Assembly: GCA_035574175.1 (NCBI GenBank)
Contig: DATLZB010000122.1
Span: 1-10,844, forward strand
Source: DATLZB01 sp035574175
Lineage (GTDB): Bacteria; Pseudomonadota; Alphaproteobacteria; Rhizobiales; Hyphomicrobiaceae
Direction: 5' to 3'
DNA length: 10,844 nucleotides
The translations under genes and the position numbers were made by a program. Positions 1 to 7,057 of the stretch are shown in pieces. Each line of letters starts with the position of its first letter. Position 1 is the stretch's first letter. The notes beneath the pieces were generated by a model, which saw only the letters and a list, made by a program, of their open reading frames with translations, did not search any database and had not been told where the DNA came from.

Positions 1-1
1 T

Positions 2-520
2 GGCGACATCGTGACCGAGCCCGCCCGCAAGGCCTTCGAGCGGGCGCTGCAACTCGACCCCGTCCGCCTCGAGCCGCGCTTCTGGCTGGCGCTCGCCAAG
101 GAGCAGGACGGCAGCCTTGCCGAGGCCGCTGCCGCCTACCGTGCGCTGCTCGCAGCGATGCCGCCCGAGACGCCCTGGCGGCCCCTCGTCGAAGAGCGCC
201 TGGCAGCGGTGTCCTTTCGCCTCGATCAGGACGGCCAGGCGCCCGGCCCCGGTGCGGACGATGTCGCCGCCGCCGCCGAGCTCCCGCCGGAGCAACGCAA
301 GCTGATGGTCGAGCAGATGGTCGAAGGCCTTGCCCGCAAACTCGCCCAAAACGGCAGAGACCTTGCCGGCTGGCAGCGGCTGCTGCGCTCCTATACGGTG
401 CTAGGCCGGACGGATGAGGCCGAACGCGCACTTGGCCGTGCGCGCGCGGCACTGGCCGGCGACGAGGCGGCATTGGCCGAGCTCAACGCTTTCGCCAGGC
501 GCCTCGGCCTTGGCTCCTGA
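2..520 (+). CDS. ccmI: CcmI, cytochrome c maturation TPR protein (3' part)
   Basis: This is the C-terminal part of the CcmI/CycH apocytochrome c chaperone. In its family CcmI is anchored in the inner membrane and holds the C-terminus of unfolded apocytochrome c in the periplasm with TPR repeats, passing it to CcmF/CcmH. The reading frame is open from the first bases and stops at TGA 518-520, so the start and the N-terminal membrane region lie upstream. About 172 residues are visible. The first 60 contain a TPR-like helix pair with the pattern AFERALQLDP then RFWLALAKEQDG, followed by PWRPLVEERL, which is typical of CcmI. A second TPR-like pair (GWQRLLRSYTVLGRTDEAERAL) lies near the end. ccmE starts 10 bp after the stop. 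Identity is supported by these patterns and by the ccmE-ccmF-ccmH genes that follow. The GTG at position 11 is an internal codon, not the start. Confidence 0.9.
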   Translation, partial: GDIVTEPARKAFERALQLDPVRLEPRFWLALAKEQDGSLAEAAAAYRALLAAMPPETPWRPLVEERLAAVSFRLDQDGQAPGPGADDVAAAAELPPEQRKLMVEQMVEGLARKLAQNGRDLAGWQRLLRSYTVLGRTDEAERALGRARAALAGDEAALAELNAFARRLGLGS

Positions 521-530
521 GGGAGCGGCG

Positions 531-995
531 ATGACGCGCAGGCAGAGACGAGCGGCACTGATCGGAACGGGCATCGGCGTGCTGGCGGTTGCAAGCCTTC
601 TCGTGCTTTTTGCGCTCCGCGACACCATCGTCTTCTTCCACACCCCAAGCGAGATCGCGGCCAAGAACGTTGCCCCCGGACAGCGCTTCCGGTTGGGCGG
701 GCTCGTGGCCGACGGCTCGGTGAAGCGCGGCGCGGGCGCCGAGGTCGAGTTCGCGGTGACCGATACGCTGGCAAGCCTGCGCGTCGTCTATCGCGGCGTG
801 CTGCCCGACCTTTTCCGCGAGGGTCAGGGCGTGGTTGCCGAGGGCCGGCTCAATGATGCGGGCGTGTTCATCGCCGATACCGTGCTCGCCAAGCACGATG
901 AGACCTACATGCCCCCGGAGGTGGCCAAGGCGCTCAAGGACAAGGGGGTGAAGCTCGGCGCGGGGGTTACACATCCGGTGAGCGGGATGAAGTGA
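531..995 (+). CDS. ccmE: CcmE, periplasmic heme chaperone
   Basis: CcmE (CycJ) takes heme from the CcmABCD complex, binds it covalently through a histidine, and delivers it to CcmF/CcmH for ligation to apocytochrome c. The 154-residue product has a basic N-terminus (MTRRQRR), one membrane segment at about residues 9-29, then a beta-rich OB-fold domain exposed to the periplasm. The signature LAKHDETYMPPE is at residues 119-130, with the heme-binding histidine at 122 and the conserved tyrosine at 126. Length matches the family (about 150-160). The ATG at 531 is chosen because GAGGGAG lies just upstream and the protein then begins directly with the basic stretch before the membrane helix. An open frame continuing upstream to 414 overlaps ccmI and is not needed. 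It sits 10 bp after ccmI and 19 bp before ccmF. Confidence 0.96.
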   Translation: MTRRQRRAALIGTGIGVLAVASLLVLFALRDTIVFFHTPSEIAAKNVAPGQRFRLGGLVADGSVKRGAGAEVEFAVTDTLASLRVVYRGVLPDLFREGQGVVAEGRLNDAGVFIADTVLAKHDETYMPPEVAKALKDKGVKLGAGVTHPVSGMK

Positions 996-1014
996 GCATG
1001 GAGCGGGCCACGCC

Positions 1015-2997
1015 GTGATAGTCGAGATCGGCCATTTCGCGCTGGTGCTGGCGCTCACCGTCGCGCTCGTGCAGATGATGGCCCCGCTGGCCGCGCGGCG
1101 GATCGGCGATCCTCGCCTGCTCGCCATGGCCTCGCCCGCGGCGGTGACGCTGGCGGTGCTCTTGGGGATCGCTTTCCTGTCGCTCACCCACGCCTACGTG
1201 GTCTCCGACTTCTCAGTTGAGAACGTCTACCTCAACTCGCACTCGGCCAAGCCGCTCATCTATCGAATCGCAGGTGTGTGGGGCAACCACGAAGGCTCGA
1301 TGCTGCTGTGGGTGCTGATGCTCGCCGCCTTTGGCGCATCGGTCGCCCTCTTCGGCGGCAATCTGCCGGAACAGCTCAAGGCCCACGTGCTCGCCGTGCA
1401 GGGCGCGATCGCGGCGGCCTTCTGCCTGTTCCTGCTGCTTGCCTCCAACCCCTTCACGCGCATCCCGGATGCACCGGCCGAGGGGCGCGGCCTCAACCCG
1501 ATCCTGCAGGATCCGGCCCTTGCCTTCCATCCGCCGTTCCTCTACGGCGGCTACGTCGGGCTTTCGCTCGCCTTCTCGTTCGCCGTGGCCGCGCTCATGG
1601 AGGGCCGCATCGACGCCGCCTGGGCGCGCTGGGTGAGGCCGTGGACGCTTGCCTCCTGGATGCTGTTGACCCTCGGCATCGCCATGGGCTCCTGGTGGGC
1701 CTACTACGAGCTCGGCTGGGGCGGCTGGTGGTTCTGGGACCCGGTCGAGAACGCCTCCCTCATGCCGTGGCTGGCGGCGACCGCGGCGCTCCACTCTGCC
1801 GTCGTCATGGAGAAGCGCGAGGCGCTCAAGATATGGACCATCCTGCTCGCCATCCTGGCCTTCTCGCTGTCACTCATGGGCACCTTCCTGGTGCGTTCCG
1901 GCGTGCTCACCTCCGTGCACGCCTTTGCCGTTGACCCGGCGCGCGGCGTCGCCATCCTGCTCATCCTGTCGCTGTTCGTCGGCGGTGCGCTCACCCTGTT
2001 CGCGCTCCGCGCAGGCACGCTGCGGCAGGGCGGCCTGTTTGCACCGATCAGCCGCGAAGCGAGCCTGGTGCTCAACAACCTGCTGTTGACCACGGCCGGC
2101 GCCAGCGTGCTCATCGGCACGCTCTATCCCTTGGGTCTTGAGGCGCTGACCGGTGCCAAGATCTCGGTTGGTCCGCCCTACTTCAATCTGACCTTCGGCC
2201 CGATCATGCTCGTGCTGCTCCTCGCCTTGCCGTTCGGGCCGCTGCTCGCCTGGAAGCGAGGCGACCTCGTGGCTGCCTGTCAACGGCTGTGGCTCGCCGG
2301 TGTGCTGACGCTGATTACGGTCGTTGCCGTCTACGCCATCGTCCATCGTGGTCCGTCGCTGGCCCCGGTCGGTATCGCGCTTGGGGTATGGGTGATGGCC
2401 GGCGCGCTCACCGATCTGGCGCTCCGCATCAGGCTCGGCAGCGTGCCGGCGGCCGAGGCCTGGCGCCGCCTCAAAGGGTTGCCGCGCTCCGCACTCGCCA
2501 CCGCGCTCGCCCATTTCGGTGTCGGCACGATGGTTGTCGGTATTGTGGCGACCAGCGCCTACCAGCAGGAGCAGATACTGGTCATGAAGATGGGTGAGCG
2601 CACCAGCATCGCCGGCTACGAACTCACCTTCAAGGGCGTGGCGCCGCGGCGCGGGGCCAACTACCGCGAGGAGGTCGGCCTGTTCGAGGTGACCCGCTCG
2701 GGCGCGGGTGTCGCCGAGCTTGTGCCTTCCAAGCGGCTTTACGACGCGCCCCCGCAGCCGACCTCGGAGGCGGGCATCCATGCCTCCTGGCGCGGCGATC
2801 TCTATGTCGTGCTGGGAGATGCGCAGGCGGCCGGCGGCTACGCGGTGCGCATCTACTTCAACCCGCTCGTGCGCCTGATCTGGCTCGGCGCCATCGTCAT
2901 GTGCGTTGCGGGCGGGTTATCGCTTTCCGACCGCCGGCTCCGCGTCGGCGCTCCACGCCGCGCGCGGCCGGGTCCGGCGCCTGTGCCCGCGGAGTGA
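1015..2997 (+). CDS. ccmF: CcmF, heme lyase membrane subunit
   Basis: CcmF (CycK) is the large membrane subunit of the cytochrome c heme lyase. It receives heme from holo-CcmE and, with CcmH and CcmI, attaches it to the CXXCH motif of apocytochromes. The 660-residue protein has many hydrophobic segments. The tryptophan-rich WWD signature runs around residues 226-252, with GWGGWWFWDPVEN as its core. The four histidines that ligand hemes in E. coli CcmF (H173, H261, H303, H491) have clear counterparts at H172 (FHPPF), H260 (ALHSAV), H302 (SVHAF) and H500 (LAHFG). A periplasmic domain lies at about 515-620 and a last helix at about 622-642. The start is GTG at 1015, giving MIVEIGHFAL, the usual CcmF N-terminus; GGAG at 1000-1003 is a plausible ribosome site. 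The GTG overlaps the stop of a 6-codon reading frame (see findings). ccmH follows after 6 bp. Confidence 0.97.
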   Translation: MIVEIGHFALVLALTVALVQMMAPLAARRIGDPRLLAMASPAAVTLAVLLGIAFLSLTHAYVVSDFSVENVYLNSHSAKPLIYRIAGVWGNHEGSMLLWVLMLAAFGASVALFGGNLPEQLKAHVLAVQGAIAAAFCLFLLLASNPFTRIPDAPAEGRGLNPILQDPALAFHPPFLYGGYVGLSLAFSFAVAALMEGRIDAAWARWVRPWTLASWMLLTLGIAMGSWWAYYELGWGGWWFWDPVENASLMPWLAATAALHSAVVMEKREALKIWTILLAILAFSLSLMGTFLVRSGVLTSVHAFAVDPARGVAILLILSLFVGGALTLFALRAGTLRQGGLFAPISREASLVLNNLLLTTAGASVLIGTLYPLGLEALTGAKISVGPPYFNLTFGPIMLVLLLALPFGPLLAWKRGDLVAACQRLWLAGVLTLITVVAVYAIVHRGPSLAPVGIALGVWVMAGALTDLALRIRLGSVPAAEAWRRLKGLPRSALATALAHFGVGTMVVGIVATSAYQQEQILVMKMGERTSIAGYELTFKGVAPRRGANYREEVGLFEVTRSGAGVAELVPSKRLYDAPPQPTSEAGIHASWRGDLYVVLGDAQAAGGYAVRIYFNPLVRLIWLGAIVMCVAGGLSLSDRRLRVGAPRRARPGPAPVPAE

Positions 2998-3003
2998 GGC
3001 GGG

Positions 3004-3492
3004 ATGCGCGGTTTGCTCACCCGTTGCCCGGTGCGCTTGCTGGCCATCCTGCTGGCGATGCTGGCTCTCGCCGATCGCGCGCACGCCGTCGAGCCCGACG
3101 AGATCCTCTCCGACCCCCGTCTTGAGGCGCGTGCCCGTGCCATTTCCCTGGAGCTGCGTTGCCTCGTCTGCCAGAATCAGTCGATCGACGATTCCAACGC
3201 GCCGCTGGCGCGCGATCTGCGCATCCTGGTGCGCGAGCGTCTGAAGGCCGGCGACAGCGACGAGGCAGTGATCGGCTACATCGTCGACCGCTACGGCGAG
3301 TTCGTGCTGCTGCGCCCGGCCTTCGGCCTCCACACGCTGCTGTTGTGGCTCGCGCCGCTCGCCATCCTGCTGGCGGCGGGAGGCGCCATCGCCTGGCGGC
3401 TGCGGCGCGCGGCTGCCTCGCCGCCTCCTGCGGCACTCTCCGCCGAAGAACAAGCGAGGCTTAAGGCCCTGCTCGACGACCAGCGCCAGTAG
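3004..3492 (+). CDS. ccmH: CcmH, cytochrome c maturation thiol oxidoreductase
   Basis: CcmH (CycL) is a membrane-anchored periplasmic thiol protein that keeps the apocytochrome CXXCH cysteines reduced and works with CcmF and CcmI in heme ligation. The 162-residue product has a signal peptide with probable cleavage after AHA (residue 28), then a helical domain with the signature LRCLVCQNQSIDDSNA; the redox cysteines are C53 and C56. A single membrane helix follows at about residues 108-132 and a short charged cytoplasmic tail. This is the short CcmH typical of alphaproteobacteria, where the TPR part of E. coli CcmH is the separate protein CcmI. ATG 3004 has GAGGCGGG immediately upstream and lies 6 bp after the ccmF stop, so translational coupling is likely. 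CcmG, the usual thioredoxin partner, and CcmABCD are not in the window. Confidence 0.96.
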   Translation: MRGLLTRCPVRLLAILLAMLALADRAHAVEPDEILSDPRLEARARAISLELRCLVCQNQSIDDSNAPLARDLRILVRERLKAGDSDEAVIGYIVDRYGEFVLLRPAFGLHTLLLWLAPLAILLAAGGAIAWRLRRAAASPPPAALSAEEQARLKALLDDQRQ

Positions 3493-3521
3493 CTCGGCTC
3501 CGTACACGCTGACTTTTGCCC

Positions 3522-3537
3522 GACGTGCAATCACGTC
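3522..3537 (+). terminator. Small hairpin in the ccmH-miaA gap (weak terminator candidate)
   Basis: GACGTG-CAAT-CACGTC forms a perfect 6-bp stem with a 4-base loop, 30 bp after the ccmH stop. It is followed only by TCTTGG, not a real T-run, so it could as well be a chance palindrome or a protein-binding site. It is the only structure seen in the 93-bp gap between ccmH and miaA. Confidence 0.2.
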
Positions 3538-3585
3538 TCTTGGCTGCCATTGATTCCCGCATGGCCACGGTCTACGCCACCGGCC

Positions 3586-4512
3586 ATGATGTTCCCAGCC
3601 GCCATCCTGATTGCCGGCCCGACGGCAAGTGGCAAGTCGAAGCTCGCGCTCGCCCTCGCCGTGCGCCATCGCGGCACGGTGATCAATACCGACAGCATGC
3701 AGGTTTATTGCGACCTGCGCATCCTCACCGCGCGGCCGACGCCTGAGGAGGAGGCGCAGGCGCCGCACGCTCTCTACGGGCACGTGGCGGGTGATGAGGG
3801 CTATTCAGCCGGCCGGTATGTGGCCGACGCAGCACGTGCGCTCGCCGAGGCCCGCGAGGCAGGACGTATTCCGATCTTCGTCGGCGGCACCGGTCTCTAC
3901 TTCAAGGCGCTGACCGAGGGCCTCTCGCCGATCCCCCCGATCCCGACCCCGATCAAGGAGCATTGGCGGGCGGAGGCTGAGCGCATCGGGGCGGCAGGGC
4001 TCCATGCCTGCCTTGCCGCCCGCGATCCCGAGACCGCGGCGCGGATCAGGCCCAGCGACACCCAGCGCCTGACCCGCGCACTGGAGGTGCTGGATGCCAC
4101 CGGCACGGGGCTCTCCTCCTGGCAGCGCGAGCGCGCAACAGCGCTGGTCGATCCGCGCCGTTCGCTCTGCCTTGTTGCCGCGCCGGACCGGCGGGCGCTC
4201 TATCGCCGCGCCGAGGAGCGCTTCGATGCCATGCTGCGCGCGGGCGCGCTCAACGAAGTGCGATCGCTGCTGGCGCGCGGCTATCCGGCGCATTTGCCCA
4301 TCATGCGCGCCCACGGCGTGCGGCCGCTGGCGCGCCACCTTGCCGGCGATATCGACCTTGCCGGCGCCGCGGCGCTGACCAAGAGCGAGACACGGCACTA
4401 CATCCGCCGCCAGCTCACCTGGCTTAGGAGACATATGATTTCATGGAGATGGCTGAACGAGCAAGAAATGGAAAGACTCTGCGCGGGCTTCTTATCATTA
4501 ATTGACAATTAA
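3586..4512 (+). CDS. miaA: MiaA, tRNA dimethylallyltransferase
   Basis: MiaA transfers a dimethylallyl group from DMAPP to N6 of A37 in tRNAs that read UNN codons (i6A37), improving decoding. The 308-residue product has the P-loop GPTASGKS at 11-18, the DSMQ motif at 36-39 (D36 is the expected catalytic aspartate), GGTGLY at 100-105 and the C-terminal RQLTWLR at 275-281, all standard for the family (E. coli 316 residues). Start choice is uncertain. ATG 3586 and ATG 3589 both place the P-loop at the usual distance; an in-frame TTG at 3550 would add 12 residues. None has a good ribosome site. The last 25 codons (4435-4512) are markedly AT-rich and use AGG, AGA and TTA codons that are rare in the rest of the gene. 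The stop TAA overlaps an ATG (TAATG) and a 19-bp palindrome. Confidence 0.95.
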   Translation: MMFPAAILIAGPTASGKSKLALALAVRHRGTVINTDSMQVYCDLRILTARPTPEEEAQAPHALYGHVAGDEGYSAGRYVADAARALAEAREAGRIPIFVGGTGLYFKALTEGLSPIPPIPTPIKEHWRAEAERIGAAGLHACLAARDPETAARIRPSDTQRLTRALEVLDATGTGLSSWQRERATALVDPRRSLCLVAAPDRRALYRRAEERFDAMLRAGALNEVRSLLARGYPAHLPIMRAHGVRPLARHLAGDIDLAGAAALTKSETRHYIRRQLTWLRRHMISWRWLNEQEMERLCAGFLSLIDN

Positions 4513-4514
4513 TG
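4496..4514. promoter_or_regulatory. 19-bp perfect palindrome with TTGACA, ilvB operator/promoter candidate
   Basis: CATTAATTGACAATTAATG is a perfect inverted repeat with 9-bp arms around one central base. It covers the miaA stop codon and contains a perfect -35 hexamer TTGACA at 4502-4507. No good -10 hexamer lies 16-18 bp downstream (the best, CAATTT at 4524-4529, is weak), so promoter activity is not assured. An AT-rich palindrome of this size inside DNA that is otherwise about two-thirds GC, 92 bp before ilvB, suggests a dimeric regulator site, for example for an Lrp-type or LysR-type protein. That role is inferred. Confidence 0.5.
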
Positions 4515-4542
4515 CTGGCTGGGCAATTTGGCCTGCGCGCAA

Positions 4543-4586
4543 GCCTCGCGTCCCCGGGGGGCGCGAGGCCGGCCACGTCACCGGCC
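4543..4586 (+). promoter_or_regulatory. ilvB leader with two mutually exclusive hairpins
   Basis: Hairpin A pairs GCCTCGCG (4543-4550) with CGCGAGGC (4562-4569), a perfect 8-bp stem extended inside by C-G pairs. Hairpin B pairs GGCCGG (4567-4572) with CCGGCC (4581-4586). They share bases 4567-4569, so only one can form at a time. No T-run follows either, so neither is a simple intrinsic terminator. The arrangement resembles an attenuator or a translational switch just ahead of the ilvB ribosome site (GAGGAAA, 4593-4599). Function is inferred only. Confidence 0.4.
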
Positions 4587-4592
4587 ACGTCA
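4569..4592 (+). repeat. Tandem 12-bp direct repeat before ilvB
   Basis: CCGGCCACGTCA occurs twice in immediate succession (4569-4580 and 4581-4592), perfectly matched, and abuts the GAGGAAA ribosome site of ilvB. It may be a recent slippage duplication. It supplies both halves of the second leader hairpin. Confidence 0.85.
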
Positions 4593-4605
4593 GAGGAAAG
4601 CTTGC

Positions 4606-6372
4606 ATGACCCGCACGATGACCGGCGCCAGCATGGTGATCCGCGCCCTGGCCGACCAGGGTGTTGAATACGTTTTCGGCTATCCGGGCGGCGCGGTGCT
4701 GCCGATTTACGACGAGCTTTTCCAGCAGGAGAAGGTCAAGCACATCCTCGTGCGCCAGGAAGGCGGCGCCGTACACGCGGCCGAGGGCTATGCCCGCTCG
4801 ACGGGACGGGTCGGCGTGGTGCTCGTCACCTCGGGCCCGGGCGCAACCAATTCCGTCACCGGCCTCACCGACGCGCTGATGGATTCCATCCCCATCGTCT
4901 GCATCACCGGCCAAGTCCCGACGCATCTCATCGGCTCGGACGCCTTCCAGGAGTGCGACACGGTCGGAATCACCCGCTCGTGCACCAAGCACAACTACCT
5001 CGTGCGCAGCGTTAACGACCTGGCTCGTGTCCTGCACGAGGCCTTCTATGTTGCCAAAAGCGGCCGGCCCGGGCCCGTCGTGGTCGACATCCCCAAGGAC
5101 ATCCAATTCGCCGCCGGCAACTACGTCGGACCGTCCAACATCCAGCACAAAACCTACCGGCCGCGGCTCAAGCCCGATCAGGCCGCAGTGCGCAAGGCCG
5201 TCGATCTGATGGTGCGCGCCAAGCGACCGGTGTTCTACACCGGCGGCGGCGTCATCAACTCCGGGCCGAAGGCGAGCCAGCTGCTGCGTGAGCTGGTACG
5301 TCTGTCGGGTTTTCCCATCACCTCCACGCTGATGGGGCTCGGCGCCTATCCGGCTTCCGACAAGCAGTGGCTCGGCATGCTCGGCATGCACGGCACCTAC
5401 GAAGCCAACATGGCCATGCACGAGTGCGACGTGATGATCGCCGTCGGCGCGCGCTTCGACGACCGCATCACCGGCCGGCTCGATGCCTTCTCGCCCCACT
5501 CCAAGCGCATCCACATCGACATCGATCCCTCCTCCATCAACAAGAACGTACGGGCCGACGTGCCGATCATCGGCGACGTTGCCTACGTGCTCGAGGACAT
5601 CATCCGGGTCTGGAAGTCGCTCGCACCCCAGCTCGACAAGGCGGCCCACAAGGCTTGGTGGAAGGAGATCGAGCGCTGGCGGGCGAGGAAGTCGCTGTCC
5701 TACCGGAACTCGAGCGACGTCATCATGCCGCAATATGCGATCCAAAGGCTCTACGAGCTGACCAAGGATCGCGACGTCTATCTCACCACCGAGGTTGGCC
5801 AGCACCAGATGTGGGCGGCGCAGTTCTATCGGCTGGAGGAGCCGAACCGCTGGATGACCTCGGGCGGGCTCGGCACCATGGGCTATGGGCTGCCCGCGGC
5901 CATCGGGGTGCAGATCGCGCATCCCAAGTCGCTGGTCATCGACATTGCCGGCGACGCCTCGATCCTCATGAACATGCAGGAGATGTCGACGGCCATCCAG
6001 TACCGCCTGCCGGTCAAGGTGTTCATTCTCAACAACCAGTACATGGGCATGGTGCGCCAGTGGCAGCAGCTCTTGCACGGCAACCGCATCTCGGAGAGCT
6101 ACACGGCCGCCCTTCCCGACTTCGTCAAGCTCGCCGAAGCCTACGGCGCTACCGGCATCCGCTGCGACAAGCCGGCCGACCTCGACGACGCCATCAAGGA
6201 GATGATCGCGGCCAAAGGGCCGGTGCTGTTCGACTGCCGGGTGGCCGCGCTTGCCAACTGCTTTCCCATGATCCCCTCGGGCAAGGCACATCACGAGATG
6301 CTGCTCGGCGATGCGGTCTCCGAGGAGGAGATCGCAAGCGCAGTCAGTAAGGAAGGCAAGGTGCTGGTGTAG
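4606..6372 (+). CDS. ilvB: Acetohydroxyacid synthase large (catalytic) subunit
   Basis: This is the ThDP-, FAD- and Mg-dependent enzyme (IlvB/IlvI) that condenses two pyruvates to acetolactate, or pyruvate with 2-ketobutyrate, the first common step of valine, leucine and isoleucine synthesis. The 588-residue product shows the ThDP-enzyme order. In the N-terminal domain, FGYPGGAVLPIYDEL is followed by the catalytic glutamate E52 in RQEGGAVHAAEGYAR. A central FAD/regulatory domain lies at about 195-330. The C-terminal ThDP domain has the cofactor signature starting GD at 449-450 (GDASILMN) and ending NN at 476-477, then QYMGMVRQWQQLLHGNR. Length matches the family (574-600). ATG 4606 is chosen because GAGGAAA is well spaced at 4593-4599 and the upstream in-frame extension (from TTG 4528) crosses the structured leader. 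ilvN follows after 43 bp and encodes its regulatory partner. Confidence 0.97.
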   Translation: MTRTMTGASMVIRALADQGVEYVFGYPGGAVLPIYDELFQQEKVKHILVRQEGGAVHAAEGYARSTGRVGVVLVTSGPGATNSVTGLTDALMDSIPIVCITGQVPTHLIGSDAFQECDTVGITRSCTKHNYLVRSVNDLARVLHEAFYVAKSGRPGPVVVDIPKDIQFAAGNYVGPSNIQHKTYRPRLKPDQAAVRKAVDLMVRAKRPVFYTGGGVINSGPKASQLLRELVRLSGFPITSTLMGLGAYPASDKQWLGMLGMHGTYEANMAMHECDVMIAVGARFDDRITGRLDAFSPHSKRIHIDIDPSSINKNVRADVPIIGDVAYVLEDIIRVWKSLAPQLDKAAHKAWWKEIERWRARKSLSYRNSSDVIMPQYAIQRLYELTKDRDVYLTTEVGQHQMWAAQFYRLEEPNRWMTSGGLGTMGYGLPAAIGVQIAHPKSLVIDIAGDASILMNMQEMSTAIQYRLPVKVFILNNQYMGMVRQWQQLLHGNRISESYTAALPDFVKLAEAYGATGIRCDKPADLDDAIKEMIAAKGPVLFDCRVAALANCFPMIPSGKAHHEMLLGDAVSEEEIASAVSKEGKVLV

Positions 6373-6415
6373 CCCCTTCGAGCACTGCGCACGCCATCCG
6401 CCTGGAGCCCGAGCC

Positions 6416-6952
6416 ATGCCGCAGACCCACTACCCGGACCCGACCGGCAAGCAGGAGATCGTCAGCCGCACGCTGTCGGTGCTGGTCGACAACGAGCCTG
6501 GCGTGCTGTCGCGCATCGCCGGCCTGTTCTCTGGGCGTGGCTACAACATCGACTCGCTCACCGTGACGGAGACCGAACACTCCAAGCATCTCTCGCGCTT
6601 TACCATCGTCACCAAGGGCACGCCGGCGGTGATCGAGCAGATCAAGCATCAGCTCGAGCGCATGGTGCCGGTGCACCGCGTAGTGGATCTGACCGTCGAG
6701 GCAGAATCGCTTGAGCGCGAGCTGGCCCTCGTCAAAGTCGCAGGACGCGGCGAGAAACGCATCGAGGCGCTGCGCCTGGCCGAGATCTTCAAGGCCAACG
6801 TCATCGACGCTTCTACCGAGCATTTCGTGTTCGAGCTCACCGGGCGCTCGATCGACGTGGAGCGCTTCATTGCCATCATGACCGAGCTCGGCCTCGTCGA
6901 GGTCTCGCGCACCGGTATTGCCGCCATCGGCCGCGGGCCAAAGCCAATGTGA
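6416..6952 (+). CDS. ilvN: Acetohydroxyacid synthase small (regulatory) subunit
   Basis: IlvN/IlvH binds the catalytic subunit, raises its activity and confers feedback inhibition by valine. The 178-residue protein has an N-terminal ACT domain at about residues 17-90 (TLSVLVDNEPGVLSRIAGLF, then GYNIDSLTV) and a C-terminal AHAS small-subunit domain at about 97-172. The valine-site residues known from E. coli IlvH (N11, G14, N29) correspond to N26, G29 and N44 here with a constant offset of 15, so valine inhibition is probably kept. It carries a 15-residue N-terminal extension relative to E. coli. The ATG at 6416 has GGAG about 9 bp upstream; an open frame continuing upstream from 6311 overlaps ilvB and is rejected. 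The 43-bp spacing indicates one ilvBN transcript. Confidence 0.96.
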   Translation: MPQTHYPDPTGKQEIVSRTLSVLVDNEPGVLSRIAGLFSGRGYNIDSLTVTETEHSKHLSRFTIVTKGTPAVIEQIKHQLERMVPVHRVVDLTVEAESLERELALVKVAGRGEKRIEALRLAEIFKANVIDASTEHFVFELTGRSIDVERFIAIMTELGLVEVSRTGIAAIGRGPKPM

Positions 6953-7057
6953 AGGGCCAGCCTCAGCCGGTGCAAAGCCGCACACGAACGGATAGCGTGG
7001 GCTGTTGGGCGGGCCAGGGCACGCACGTGTTTCGGCCTTTGACGAGGAGCCATGGCC

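Noticed and set aside
1870..2781. A 303-codon open frame on the - strand inside ccmF
   Set aside because: Arg/Gly/His-rich shadow of ccmF with no domain signal; ccmF keeps all its conserved residues here.
3550..3585. TTG at 3550 as the miaA start
   Set aside because: It adds 12 residues (MIPAWPRSTPPA) not typical of MiaA and has no ribosome site; ATG 3586/3589 gives a normal N-terminus, though the choice is not certain.
4512..4667. A 51-codon frame starting at the ATG that overlaps the miaA stop (TAATG) and running into ilvB
   Set aside because: It is out of frame with ilvB, is not rich in Val, Leu or Ile, lacks a ribosome site and simply crosses the leader hairpins; a leader-peptide role is not supported.
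4498..6417. A 639-codon open frame on the - strand opposite ilvB
   Set aside because: It is the exact shadow of ilvB in GC-rich DNA, with low-complexity His/Asp/Gly/Arg-rich sequence and no recognisable domain; ilvB is unmistakable on the + strand.
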